DNA of 37,261 nt from Ignavibacteriota bacterium (GTDB taxonomy: Bacteria; Bacteroidota; Ignavibacteria; UBA10030). The first letter of the stretch is position 1. The number at the start of each line of letters is the position of its first letter. The notes under the pieces were generated by a model. It had not been told where the DNA came from. It saw only the letters and a program-made list of their open reading frames with translations, and did not search any database. A program made the position numbers and the translations under genes. Below are positions 10,265 to 17,913 of this stretch, piece by piece. The stretch is taken from assembly GCA_003142475.1 (NCBI GenBank), contig PLMK01000069.1:1-37261 (forward strand). The letters run 5' to 3'.

Positions 10265-10379
10265 TGTAAGATCCTCTGAAACGTTATATCAAAAGTAGTC
10301 AAAATTATAACGCTTGAAATTCCATGTGATTGATTAAGCAGATACTTTTACGAAAGACAAGTGACTGAAAGATGAAGAA

Positions 10380-10904
10380 TTATTCTTTGCCATACTGAAC
10401 AAGTGAATAAATATCGTACTCTTTCAGGTTTTTTCGTCCTTGAAGAAAAGAAAGCTCAATCAGGAAAGATATGCCAACAATATTTGCTTGAAGTTTTTCA
10501 ACAAGTTTTACAGCGGCGCACATCGTGCCGCCGGTTGCCAGTAAATCATCGTGCAATAAAATACGCTCGCCGGGCTGGATTGAGTCCACGTGCATTTCGA
10601 TAACATCGGTACCGTATTCCAATACATATTGCTCTCTCATAACTTCAGCAGGAAGTTTTCCCTTTTTTCGAATTGGAACAAATCCGGCACCCAAACTCAC
10701 TGCTAACGCCGATCCGAGGATAAATCCACGAGATTCAATGCAGACAACCTTATCGATCTTTGAATGCTCATAGTGTTTCTTCAAAAGATCGATAGCAGTA
10801 TGCAATGCCTCTGCATCCTTGAGCAGTGTCGTGATATCACGAAATACTATTCCCTTCTTAGGAAAATCAGGGACATTGCGAATATAATCAGAGAGTTGTT
10901 TCAT
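10380..10904 (-). CDS. apt: Adenine phosphoribosyltransferase
   Basis: Apt converts adenine and PRPP to AMP in purine salvage. The protein (174 residues from ATG 10904) has the family start SDYIRNVPDFPKKGIVFRDIT, ESRGFILGSALA, and the PRPP-binding loop LLHDDLLATGGT at about residues 117-128. A GTG one codon earlier is in frame, but AGGTGAG lies too close to it, so ATG is preferred. The gene starts 19 bp after the enoyl-CoA hydratase gene and probably shares its promoter. The tnaA remnant follows after 115 bp. Confidence 0.95.
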   Translation of the reverse strand: MKQLSDYIRNVPDFPKKGIVFRDITTLLKDAEALHTAIDLLKKHYEHSKIDKVVCIESRGFILGSALAVSLGAGFVPIRKKGKLPAEVMREQYVLEYGTDVIEMHVDSIQPGERILLHDDLLATGGTMCAAVKLVEKLQANIVGISFLIELSFLQGRKNLKEYDIYSLVQYGKE

Positions 10905-10923
10905 CACTCACCTAAATTATGAA

Positions 10924-11706
10924 TTACCACTTTAATGGTTTTAAATTGAGAAAAGCGTCAATCCCACGCTTGCAATCATCAGTCATGCGCGTTAATGCAT
11001 TGAGATGAGAAGCATAGTCCAGCGCATCACCGGTTTCCATTCCATATACACGCGCAAGAAGTTCTTTGATCAATCCCATAGAGGTACCGCTGTTATTTGT
11101 GATTAATTCATGTGCTAGCTGCATGCCTGCCTTTTCTAAGTCGATCGATGGCACAACTTTACTAATAAGTCCAAGTTTAAACGATTCTTCTGCATCTATG
11201 ATATTACCTTGCAACACAAGCTCGCGAGCACGTCCTTCACCAATGCGCCTTACCAAAAATATTAAAACGATTGCTGGAATAAAACCTATTTTCGTTTCAG
11301 TATATCCAAACTTCGCAGTCTCGCGAGCAGCAATGATAAAATCACATATAGTCGCCAATCCGCATCCGCCAGCGATAGCTTCTCCTTGAACGAGAGCAAT
11401 AACTGGTTTTCTCAACGTATAAATCTGTTGAAAGAGTTTCATCAAATTTGTTGAATCTTGCAGGTTTTGATTGAAATCGTATTTCGATATACGTTGAAGA
11501 TAAGAACGTTCCATTCCAGAACAAAAGAAATCGCCTTCCGCACGTAGAATTACAGCTTTTATAGCTGCATCTCTTTGGGTCTGCACAAATGCTTGCGTCA
11601 GTTCAGAAACTACCAGATCATCAAGAGCATTTTGTTTTTCCGGCCAGTTGAGGGAGATAATCCCAATTCGCTTTTCGACAGTATATGTAATTCTATAGAA
11701 CTCCAA
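10924..11706 (-). CDS. Enoyl-CoA hydratase/isomerase family protein, AUH/LiuC-like
   Basis: The 260-residue crotonase-fold protein has both oxyanion-hole regions (FFCSGMERSYL and GEAIAGGCGLATICDF). The run TETKIGFIPAIVLIFLVRRIGEGRARELVL resembles methylglutaconyl-CoA hydratases. Of the two classical hydratase glutamates only the second (TETK) is present; the first, in GGGCE of rat hydratase, is Gly here, as in many AUH/LiuC-type members. The start is TTG, backed by AAGGTGA about 6 nt upstream. The acyl-CoA substrate is unknown. It leads a two-gene unit with apt. Confidence 0.85.
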   Translation of the reverse strand: MEFYRITYTVEKRIGIISLNWPEKQNALDDLVVSELTQAFVQTQRDAAIKAVILRAEGDFFCSGMERSYLQRISKYDFNQNLQDSTNLMKLFQQIYTLRKPVIALVQGEAIAGGCGLATICDFIIAARETAKFGYTETKIGFIPAIVLIFLVRRIGEGRARELVLQGNIIDAEESFKLGLISKVVPSIDLEKAGMQLAHELITNNSGTSMGLIKELLARVYGMETGDALDYASHLNALTRMTDDCKRGIDAFLNLKPLKW

Positions 11707-11728
11707 ACGTCACCTTATGCACGTTGTG

Positions 11729-11757
11729 AAAGTAGCAAGAAGGGAACTGAAAAGCAA
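11729..11757 (-). promoter_or_regulatory. Candidate promoter for enoyl-CoA hydratase-apt
   Basis: Minus-strand TTGCTT (11757-11752), 17 bp, TACTTT (11734-11729). Same spacing and -35 hexamer as other candidate promoters here. The transcript would start roughly 15 nt before the TTG start codon and include its Shine-Dalgarno. Confidence 0.42.
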
Positions 11758-11820
11758 TACTTCAAAATGCGAGGGAAAATAAGTTTTGTACTTTTATTTA
11801 GAATAGTTAGATGTAAATAT

Positions 11821-12282
11821 TTATTTTTGAGCAGCTATTTTTATCTTTGTTGTTTCTTTGGGACTCGAGAGAACAAGATTTGTTGTCGTTTTAGAAACTC
11901 CTTGCCAAGATTGAATCTTCGACAATAATTTTTCTAAACCATCCGTGTTTTCTGTCCGTACTTTCAATAGATGTGTACCGTTCCCTGTTATTGCATGGCA
12001 CTCCTGTATATCATCTGTTCTCATGACATGTTCAATAACAGTTTCATAGTGTTTCGATGAGTCTACTGTAACAATAACAAAAGCAGTAATATCTTTTCCA
12101 AGACGCTTGTGGTTCAGTTTTGTATAATATCCTTGAATAATTCCCTCTTCTTCAAGTTTATGCAATCGTTCACTAACGGCGGGAAGTGATAATCCAACTT
12201 TCTCTGCCAATTCGTTGCGCTTAGTTCTTCCTTTATCTTGAAGAACCTCAAGTAATTCACAATCAATTCTATCCAGCATCAT
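11821..12282 (-). CDS. Lrp/AsnC family transcriptional regulator
   Basis: A 153-residue regulator with an N-terminal winged helix-turn-helix (LLEVLQDKGRTKRNELAEKVGLSLPAVSERLHKLEEEGII split over residues about 9-47) and a C-terminal RAM ligand domain containing ECHAITGNGTHLLKV. These proteins form octamers that sense amino acids. Two adjacent ATGs open the frame; AAGGA lies about 8 nt before the first. It stands alone, so its targets cannot be read. The neighbouring tryptophanase remnant is one possible former target, but that is only a guess. Confidence 0.9.
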   Translation of the reverse strand: MMLDRIDCELLEVLQDKGRTKRNELAEKVGLSLPAVSERLHKLEEEGIIQGYYTKLNHKRLGKDITAFVIVTVDSSKHYETVIEHVMRTDDIQECHAITGNGTHLLKVRTENTDGLEKLLSKIQSWQGVSKTTTNLVLSSPKETTKIKIAAQK

Positions 12283-12360
12283 AATATTTGTCCTTCTTTG
12301 CTAAAGCATTATTCAATCAATACGAGAATATATTAACAATTCTATCTAATCCACTTACAG

Positions 12361-12389
12361 ATGTTAAGATTTCTATGAATAAAATGCAA
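12361..12389 (-). promoter_or_regulatory. Candidate promoter for Lrp/AsnC regulator
   Basis: Minus-strand TTGCAT (12389-12384), 17 bp, TAACAT (12366-12361), giving a leader of about 70 nt before ATG 12282. It lies in the 254-bp gap between rpe and the regulator, which otherwise holds no visible terminator or gene. Confidence 0.33.
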
Positions 12390-12536
12390 GTGAGTATATT
12401 TGAAATATTAGTAATTCACCACAGTCATAAGTCTTGTGTAAGGATTTTCTTCGTGTTAGGATAGATCTAATTGAATCTGATCTTTTGAATATGTTGAAGG
12501 AATTTTTAGAATAAATATATTTAAGTTGATTCGCAG

Positions 12537-13190
12537 TTATTCTTGTGCAGTCCGTATTGATGTTATCGCTTTTTTTATGGATTCTACTTTGAAGATTGAT
12601 GTTCCGGCAACAAGAACATTAGCACCTGCTTCAATAACAGATCGTGCTGTGTTTTGATCTATTCCACCATCAACTTCCAATAATATATCTCTTCTTGAAC
12701 GGTCTATTATTTCTCTCGTTTCACGAATTTTTCTAAGAGTGTTTTTGATAAAGTGTTGACCACCAAATCCAGGCTCGACTGTCATAATAAGTACAAGATC
12801 GATTTCATCGATAATTTCCTGAATCATAGTAACTGGGGTTGATGGATTAAGCGCGACTCCAGCTTTACTGCCGTTTTCTTTTATCGTTTGAATAGTTCGA
12901 TACAAATGGGGACAAGTTTCTTGATGAACTGTGATAATATCTGCACCAACTGAACGAAATGACGTAAGAAACTTTTCCGGCTCTTCGATCATCAAATGGA
13001 CATCTAATGGAAGTTTTGTGCATTTCCGAACAGCACTCACAATAAGTGGACCGAATGTAATATTAGGGACAAAATGTCCATCCATTACATCAAGATGTAT
13101 CCAATCAGCTCCACCCTGTTCAGCTTCAATAACCTGTTTTCCAAGATTACTAAAATCTGCAGCTAGCAATGAAGGCGCAATTTTTATCAT
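12537..13190 (-). CDS. rpe: Ribulose-phosphate 3-epimerase
   Basis: Rpe interconverts ribulose 5-phosphate and xylulose 5-phosphate in the pentose phosphate pathway. The 217-residue TIM barrel shows the standard motifs: KIAPSLLAADFSNLG, WIHLDVMDGHFVPNITFGP, LDVHLMIEEPE, VEPGFGGQHFI and EVDGGID. The metal-binding His/Asp residues of HLDVMDG and DVHLM and the Asp of DGG are intact. It starts 4 bp after the PASTA protein gene and is probably coupled to it. Confidence 0.95.
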   Translation of the reverse strand: MIKIAPSLLAADFSNLGKQVIEAEQGGADWIHLDVMDGHFVPNITFGPLIVSAVRKCTKLPLDVHLMIEEPEKFLTSFRSVGADIITVHQETCPHLYRTIQTIKENGSKAGVALNPSTPVTMIQEIIDEIDLVLIMTVEPGFGGQHFIKNTLRKIRETREIIDRSRRDILLEVDGGIDQNTARSVIEAGANVLVAGTSIFKVESIKKAITSIRTAQE

Positions 13191-13194
13191 CTAA

Positions 13195-13977
13195 TTAATT
13201 CTCAACATTATTCTTTATGTCTGTCTTTTGTGCAATAATTAGGTCTATGGGTTGTCCCAATTGTAAAAGTTCGCCTGCTCGCGGTGATTGTTCAAGAATC
13301 GTGTTAGGAAGAATATCTATATTCGTTTGATAATCTATTTTCCCAATTCGAAATCCACTATCAGTGAATATTTTTTCAGCTTCATTGAGAGTCTTTAACG
13401 AAACATCTGGCACAGGATGTTTATCAGTAGAATGTCCTTGGCTTACGGTGACATTAATGAGATTACCACTTTTTATTTTTGTGTTGGGTGTAACATCTTG
13501 CCGAATAATTGTGTTAGCAAATATCTCTTCTGATGGTTCAAAGGAAATCGACCCAAGTTTGAGATTATATTTTTCGAGGTTGAATATTGCCTCTCGCACA
13601 GACTTACCTCTCAAATTTGGGACATCAACAAGTTCTTCGCCACCACTGATGGTTAAATATATACCTCTTCCTCGTTTTACTTCTGATTCGGCAATTGGAT
13701 TTTGTAACGTGACTGTACCAATTTTATATCGTTTATCATTTTTATATTCTGCTTCTTTGGGATCTAGACCAGCTTCTATAATCTTCTGCTTTGCATCTTC
13801 GAGAGCTAAGCCAATTACATCTGGAACCTTCGTTGTCTTTCCCTTCTGGACGTACAAAGGCATGAGAATATTGTCAAAAAGGAAGAAAAGAATAAGTCCA
13901 ATAAGTATAACTATGCCAAATGGTTTTGCTAATTTTTTTAGCTTATCTGTTTTTATAAATGAATCAATTATATTCAT
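13195..13977 (-). CDS. Membrane-anchored protein with three PASTA domains
   Basis: The 260-residue protein has a short cytoplasmic N-terminus, one transmembrane helix (about residues 19-42) and three PASTA repeats beginning near KVPDVIGLALEDAKQKI, DVPNLRGKSVREAIFNL and PVPDVSLKTLNEAEKIF. PASTA modules bind muropeptides or beta-lactam-like ligands in Ser/Thr kinases and PBPs, but no kinase or transpeptidase domain is attached. The extracytoplasmic location is inferred from the topology. No Shine-Dalgarno precedes ATG 13977. A strong promoter-like -10 ends only 5 nt upstream, so the mRNA may be leaderless. rpe follows directly. Confidence 0.85.
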   Translation of the reverse strand: MNIIDSFIKTDKLKKLAKPFGIVILIGLILFFLFDNILMPLYVQKGKTTKVPDVIGLALEDAKQKIIEAGLDPKEAEYKNDKRYKIGTVTLQNPIAESEVKRGRGIYLTISGGEELVDVPNLRGKSVREAIFNLEKYNLKLGSISFEPSEEIFANTIIRQDVTPNTKIKSGNLINVTVSQGHSTDKHPVPDVSLKTLNEAEKIFTDSGFRIGKIDYQTNIDILPNTILEQSPRAGELLQLGQPIDLIIAQKTDIKNNVEN

Positions 13978-13982
13978 AATTG

Positions 13983-14011
13983 AATATAATTATTAATGAA
14001 TTTAATTACAA
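13983..14011 (-). promoter_or_regulatory. Candidate promoter for PASTA-rpe, possibly leaderless
   Basis: Minus-strand TTGTAA (14011-14006), 17 bp, TATATT (13988-13983). Only CAATT separates the -10 from ATG 13977, so initiation at the usual distance falls on or next to the start codon. Confidence 0.45.
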
Positions 14012-14238
14012 TGTGCTTTTCTTTCTAGATTGAGCATATGTTCGCCATATTAAAGTTGCTATTGAGATGATCATAAAAGGTTCTCATCCTTAAAATGTCT
14101 AAAAATCAGCTAATAAAAGAATGAATCATTTGGTTTGATTTGAAATGTATTGGAAGTCGCAAAAAGATAAAACAATGTTATTTGTCTTACGCTTCACACT
14201 AAACGTACGGGCTGCGTTCACCATACGACCTTCATAAA

Positions 14239-14267
14239 TTGCTTCTCAGTCTAATCTTCTATATATT
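14239..14267 (+). promoter_or_regulatory. Candidate promoter for cdd-tdk-punA-bshC
   Basis: TTGCTT (14239-14244), 17 bp, TATATT (14262-14267). The predicted transcript starts near 14275, about 35 nt before ATG 14310. Both hexamers are identical to those in front of rimP. Confidence 0.5.
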
Positions 14268-14309
14268 TTTTTTACAATTAGAAGCCAACAATCAATTATC
14301 AGATAATAT

Positions 14310-14729
14310 ATGAAACGAGAATTTATAAAACTCGCAAAAGCCGCTCAAAAAGCAAAGCTCAATGCATATTCTCCTTTTTCCAAATTTAGGGTTGGTGCAG
14401 CTCTTCTTACCGAGGATGGAACGATTTATACAGGGTGTAATATCGAAAATAGCTCTTTTGGACTTACAATCTGCGCAGAACGAGTTGCAATCTTTAATGC
14501 AATTTCATCCGGAGCATCCAAATTCACAGCCATTGCAGTTGTGTCCGATAATTATGGTTTTACCCCCCCCTGTGGTGCTTGTCGGCAGGTTCTATCTGAT
14601 TTGGCTGGTAATATTGATTTTGTAATGATGGATTCTAAAGAACGATTCAAAACTCTAAAACTTACAACCCTTCTGCCATTTGCTTTCTCTGGAAAGAACT
14701 TGAAACGATCACTTAAACTGAAGAAATAG
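14310..14729 (+). CDS. cdd: Cytidine deaminase
   Basis: Cdd hydrolyses cytidine and deoxycytidine to uridine forms in pyrimidine salvage. The 139-residue protein is the tetrameric type. Zinc ligands are Cys55 in ICAERVA, with catalytic Glu57, and Cys88 and Cys91 in PPCGACRQ. The substrate loop [11 protein letters not shown] and [10 protein letters not shown] are present. No good Shine-Dalgarno precedes ATG 14310. The Pro-Pro codons contain a run of eight C, unusual in this AT-rich DNA. tdk starts 2 bp after the stop, which fits a salvage operon. Confidence 0.94.
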   Translation: MKREFIKLAKAAQKAKLNAYSPFSKFRVGAALLTEDGTIYTGCNIENSSFGLTICAERVAIFNAISSGASKFTAIAVVSDNYGFTPPCGACRQVLSDLAGNIDFVMMDSKERFKTLKLTTLLPFAFSGKNLKRSLKLKK

Positions 14730-14731
14730 AA

Positions 14732-15307
14732 ATGGATACATCTGCATTACATAATGTTCCACGTAATACCGGCTGGATTGAAGTTGTTTGCGGTTGTATG
14801 TTTAGCGGTAAAACAGAAGAGCTTATACGTCGTCTTCGCCGCGCCCAAATTGCTAAACAAAAGGTCGTGGTCTTCAAACCAAAAATCGATACTAGATACA
14901 GTCCAGAGCACATCGTTTCACATAGTGAACAATTTTTAAACGCAACGGTAATCGAAGATGCTAATGAGATTTTGAAATTGGCTGGTGATGCTCAGGTAGT
15001 TGGGATTGATGAAGGACAATTTTTTAAAGCGAATATCGTCGATGTATGCAATCAATTAGCAGATCACGGAAAGCGAGTTATCGTTGCTGGACTCGATCAA
15101 GACTACAAAGGAAATCCTTTCGAACCAATGCCTCAACTCCTTGCTATCGCAGAATATATCACCAAAACCTTAGCAATTTGCGTAGTATGTGGAAATCCCG
15201 CTGATCGAACACAACGTAAAAGCGATCAACATGAGCGTGTTGTTGTAGGCGCTAAGGATCTTTACGAAGCAAGATGTCGATATTGTCATAAGCCACCGAT
15301 TGAGTAA
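14732..15307 (+). CDS. tdk: Thymidine kinase (type II)
   Basis: Tdk phosphorylates thymidine (and deoxyuridine) with ATP. The 191-residue protein has the P-loop [10 protein letters not shown] at about residues 21-30, the DEGQFF motif with the catalytic Glu near residue 94, the lasso substrate loop, and two Cys pairs of the structural zinc site (CVVCG and CRYCHKP). This is the small bacterial/cytosolic TK1-like class. It follows cdd by 2 bp and precedes punA by 29 bp, consistent with one nucleoside-salvage transcript. Confidence 0.95.
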   Translation: MDTSALHNVPRNTGWIEVVCGCMFSGKTEELIRRLRRAQIAKQKVVVFKPKIDTRYSPEHIVSHSEQFLNATVIEDANEILKLAGDAQVVGIDEGQFFKANIVDVCNQLADHGKRVIVAGLDQDYKGNPFEPMPQLLAIAEYITKTLAICVVCGNPADRTQRKSDQHERVVVGAKDLYEARCRYCHKPPIE

Positions 15308-15336
15308 TCGAGACTTCGACCTATTTTTGCAGTTTA

Positions 15337-16182
15337 TTGATCGATACGAAATTGATTAAACAGGAAAAAATCCAAGAAGCATTAAGTTCTATTTGCAGGT
15401 TAACAAACTTCAAACCTAGGCTTGCACTTATTCTAGGATCTGGGTTAGGTGATTTTTCCAAAAATATTAGTGTGGTCTCCTCAATTCTGGCATCTGAAAT
15501 ACGAAATTATCCAGTATCATCTGTACAAGGGCATGCTGGAAAACTTATTTTTGGCTACTTGCAAAAGGATTCTACTCATTCGATGCCGCTTCTTATTTTT
15601 CAAGGGCGCATTCATTTCTATGAATTTGGGTCTTTTGACCGAGTTGTATTCCCAGTAACTATTGCGCATTATTTAGGCGTTAGAAAACTAATTATTACAA
15701 ATGCGGCTGGTGGTTTAAATAGTTGTTTTTCTGCAGGTGATCTTATGCTTATCAAAGATATCTTTAATCTCACTTTTTTACAATCGAACTCAAAGAGCAG
15801 TAAGCAAGATTATTCGACTTATACTCCTACTGAATATTTTGATCACAAGATGCAACAAATTGTTCTTCAGTGTGCAGCACAACTTAAAATACCATTGCAG
15901 CAAGGCACTTATTGTTGGCTAAAAGGTCCATCATATGAAACACCAGCGGAAATTCAAATGCTCAAACGCCTCGGTGTTGATGCTGTTGGTATGTCAACTG
16001 TTCCTGAAATTTACACTTCCTACATTTTAGGAATGAAAACAATCGGCATTTCGCTCATCTCAAACTTGGCCGCCGGTATTTCTCTAAACAAACTTTCGCA
16101 TGCAGAAGTCACAGAAACTGCAAACAATGTGAAGGAGCGATTCTCTGAACTCATGGAGAATCTTATTCTTTCTATTAACTAA
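15337..16182 (+). CDS. punA: Purine-nucleoside phosphorylase, PunA type
   Basis: This enzyme splits inosine/guanosine nucleosides with phosphate to give free base and ribose 1-phosphate. The 281-residue protein fits the trimeric PNP family: LILGSGLGDF (phosphate loop), VQGHAGKLIFG, FQGRIHFYE, ITNAAGGLN, GTYCWLKGPSYETPAEI and VGMSTVPE. The family motif with Asn in the base site appears as SLISNLAAG. The first available start is TTG 15337 with no Shine-Dalgarno; a TTG at 15352 is an alternative. It is third in the salvage operon. Confidence 0.92.
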   Translation: MIDTKLIKQEKIQEALSSICRLTNFKPRLALILGSGLGDFSKNISVVSSILASEIRNYPVSSVQGHAGKLIFGYLQKDSTHSMPLLIFQGRIHFYEFGSFDRVVFPVTIAHYLGVRKLIITNAAGGLNSCFSAGDLMLIKDIFNLTFLQSNSKSSKQDYSTYTPTEYFDHKMQQIVLQCAAQLKIPLQQGTYCWLKGPSYETPAEIQMLKRLGVDAVGMSTVPEIYTSYILGMKTIGISLISNLAAGISLNKLSHAEVTETANNVKERFSELMENLILSIN

Positions 16183-16215
16183 TAAATCATTTATGACATA
16201 CTTCTTTTTCTTAAA

Positions 16216-17865
16216 ATGCCTATGACTTGTATTCCATACAACGAACTCCAATCAGATGAATCAGGATTCTCTCGCCTCTTTGTTGATTATATCGATAATT
16301 ATTCGCTCGTCAAAGATTTTTTTATCGGTGATTTCCGTGATAAGAAACTATGGCATTCACGACTTAATGCTGTCATACATCGAGAGATTGATAGATCTTC
16401 ACTTGCTCAAGTTCTTTTAAACCAGAATCGCGACTATCAATGCGGTATAAAGACCTTGGCAAACATCGATCTTCTTCTGAATGAAAATACAGTTGCGATT
16501 GTTACGGGACAACAAGTTGGTCTTTTCACGGGTCCACTTTATACGCTTTATAAAACATTGACTACTTTAAAGCTTACTGAACAACTCTCTCGTGAATATC
16601 CTGATTTCAACTTCGTCCCAATATTTTGGCTTGAGGGGGAAGATCACGATATCGAAGAGGTCAGCTCATTCTCTTTTCTCAATGCATCGAATGAACTTCA
16701 GCAGCTTCACTATCTTCATAATGATAAAACTGGTGGGAATAATTTTGGTGCAGTTGGTAATGTTAATTTTGATGAATCAATAGGAATGCTCTTCAGTGAT
16801 CTTCATCAAGCATTATTAACGACGGAATATTCACCAAAAGTTTTTGAGCTGTTTGAAACAGCTTACCAAAAAGGAATGACTTTCAGTCGAGCATTTATCC
16901 ATCTATTCAATGTTTTGCTTGAAGATTCTGGATTGATTTTTTTTGACCCACACAATCCTGATACAAAGAAAATCCTAACGCCAATCTTTGAACAAGAATT
17001 AGACAATATCTCACATACATGCCAGCTTGTTATTACGCAAAGTGAACTTCTTGAGAAGAAGTATCATGCGCAAGTGAAACCTAGGGCGGTAAATCTTTTT
17101 TTATTCCACAACGGAGGCCGATATGCTATAGAACCACACGAACATGGATTCTCTTTGAAGGGAACACGTCGAACTTTTAGTAAAGAAGAGATGCTCGGAT
17201 TTTTGAAGACGGACCCAAATCTTTTTAGTCCAAATGTTATTCTGCGGCCAATATGTCAAGATTACCTCTTCCCAACTCTTGCTTATGTTGCAGGGCCGTC
17301 GGAAGTTGCTTACTTTGCGCAGTTCAAGTTGCTTTATGAAGATTTTGGAATTCCCGAGCCCATCATATATCCTCGTTGTAGTGCAACTATTGTAGAAGAG
17401 CGAATTCAAAAAATAATTAATAAATATGGCCTTCATTCGAGGGATTTCTTCACTGATATTGACATTTTGAAAGGACGAATAACTGCATCCATATCAGATT
17501 TCAAAGTCGAAGAATTGTTCTCAAATACTTTTGGTACAGTATCCGAAAGTTTAACAAGTCTGAAAGGTGGCTTAGAATCAATTGATCCAACACTTGTTCC
17601 AGCAATGGAAAACACTCTTCTACGAATGCAGGGGGCACTAAATGGTTTAAAAGAAAAAACTATTGCTGCACAAGTACGTCAACATGAAATATCACTTCGC
17701 CAATTAGACAAAGTGGCAATCAGTCTATTTCCCAATTCTAACTTACAGGAACGAGAAATGAATATTATTTATTTTTTAAATAAATATGGGTTGGAATTTT
17801 TACGTTGGCTGCGCAGTGAACTTGTTCTAGATAATTTTACCCATCAGATTATTAATCTTGAATAA
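16216..17865 (+). CDS. bshC: Bacillithiol biosynthesis cysteine-adding enzyme BshC
   Basis: BshC adds cysteine to GlcN-malate in the last step of bacillithiol synthesis. The 549-residue length is typical. Recognisable blocks are VTGQQVGLFTGPLYTLYKT (about 95-113), FWLEGEDHDIEEVSSF, FLFHNGGRYAIE, LRPICQDYLFPTLAYVAGPSEVAYFAQFK, and a C-terminal coiled coil before the family tail. No glycosyltransferase BshA or deacetylase BshB lies nearby. ATG 16216 has no Shine-Dalgarno, and a second ATG follows two codons later. It ends the + strand unit and converges with aroA; no terminator hairpin is evident in the 48-bp gap. Confidence 0.92.
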   Translation: MPMTCIPYNELQSDESGFSRLFVDYIDNYSLVKDFFIGDFRDKKLWHSRLNAVIHREIDRSSLAQVLLNQNRDYQCGIKTLANIDLLLNENTVAIVTGQQVGLFTGPLYTLYKTLTTLKLTEQLSREYPDFNFVPIFWLEGEDHDIEEVSSFSFLNASNELQQLHYLHNDKTGGNNFGAVGNVNFDESIGMLFSDLHQALLTTEYSPKVFELFETAYQKGMTFSRAFIHLFNVLLEDSGLIFFDPHNPDTKKILTPIFEQELDNISHTCQLVITQSELLEKKYHAQVKPRAVNLFLFHNGGRYAIEPHEHGFSLKGTRRTFSKEEMLGFLKTDPNLFSPNVILRPICQDYLFPTLAYVAGPSEVAYFAQFKLLYEDFGIPEPIIYPRCSATIVEERIQKIINKYGLHSRDFFTDIDILKGRITASISDFKVEELFSNTFGTVSESLTSLKGGLESIDPTLVPAMENTLLRMQGALNGLKEKTIAAQVRQHEISLRQLDKVAISLFPNSNLQEREMNIIYFLNKYGLEFLRWLRSELVLDNFTHQIINLE

Positions 17866-17913
17866 AATAGCGAATCGATTTATTCTCCATTTTGTACTAC
17901 CGATAATTAGTTC

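Larger units (their letters stand above)
13978..14309. other. Divergent intergenic region PASTA gene / cdd
   Basis: This 332-bp stretch separates the minus-strand PASTA-rpe unit from the plus-strand cdd-tdk-punA-bshC unit. It holds a candidate promoter at each end (see separate entries). The middle, about 14020-14230, shows no convincing ORF, hairpin or repeat. Confidence 0.7.

Noticed and set aside
10265-10379. A possible tnaC-like leader peptide before tnaA (minus strand, ATG GAA TTT CAA GCG TTA TAA).
   Set aside because: Six codons without tryptophan and no Shine-Dalgarno; it lacks the Trp required for tryptophan-sensing attenuation.
12283-12536. Riboswitch or small RNA in the rpe/Lrp gap.
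   Set aside because: No conserved motif, GC-rich stem or terminator seen; only a weak promoter for the regulator.
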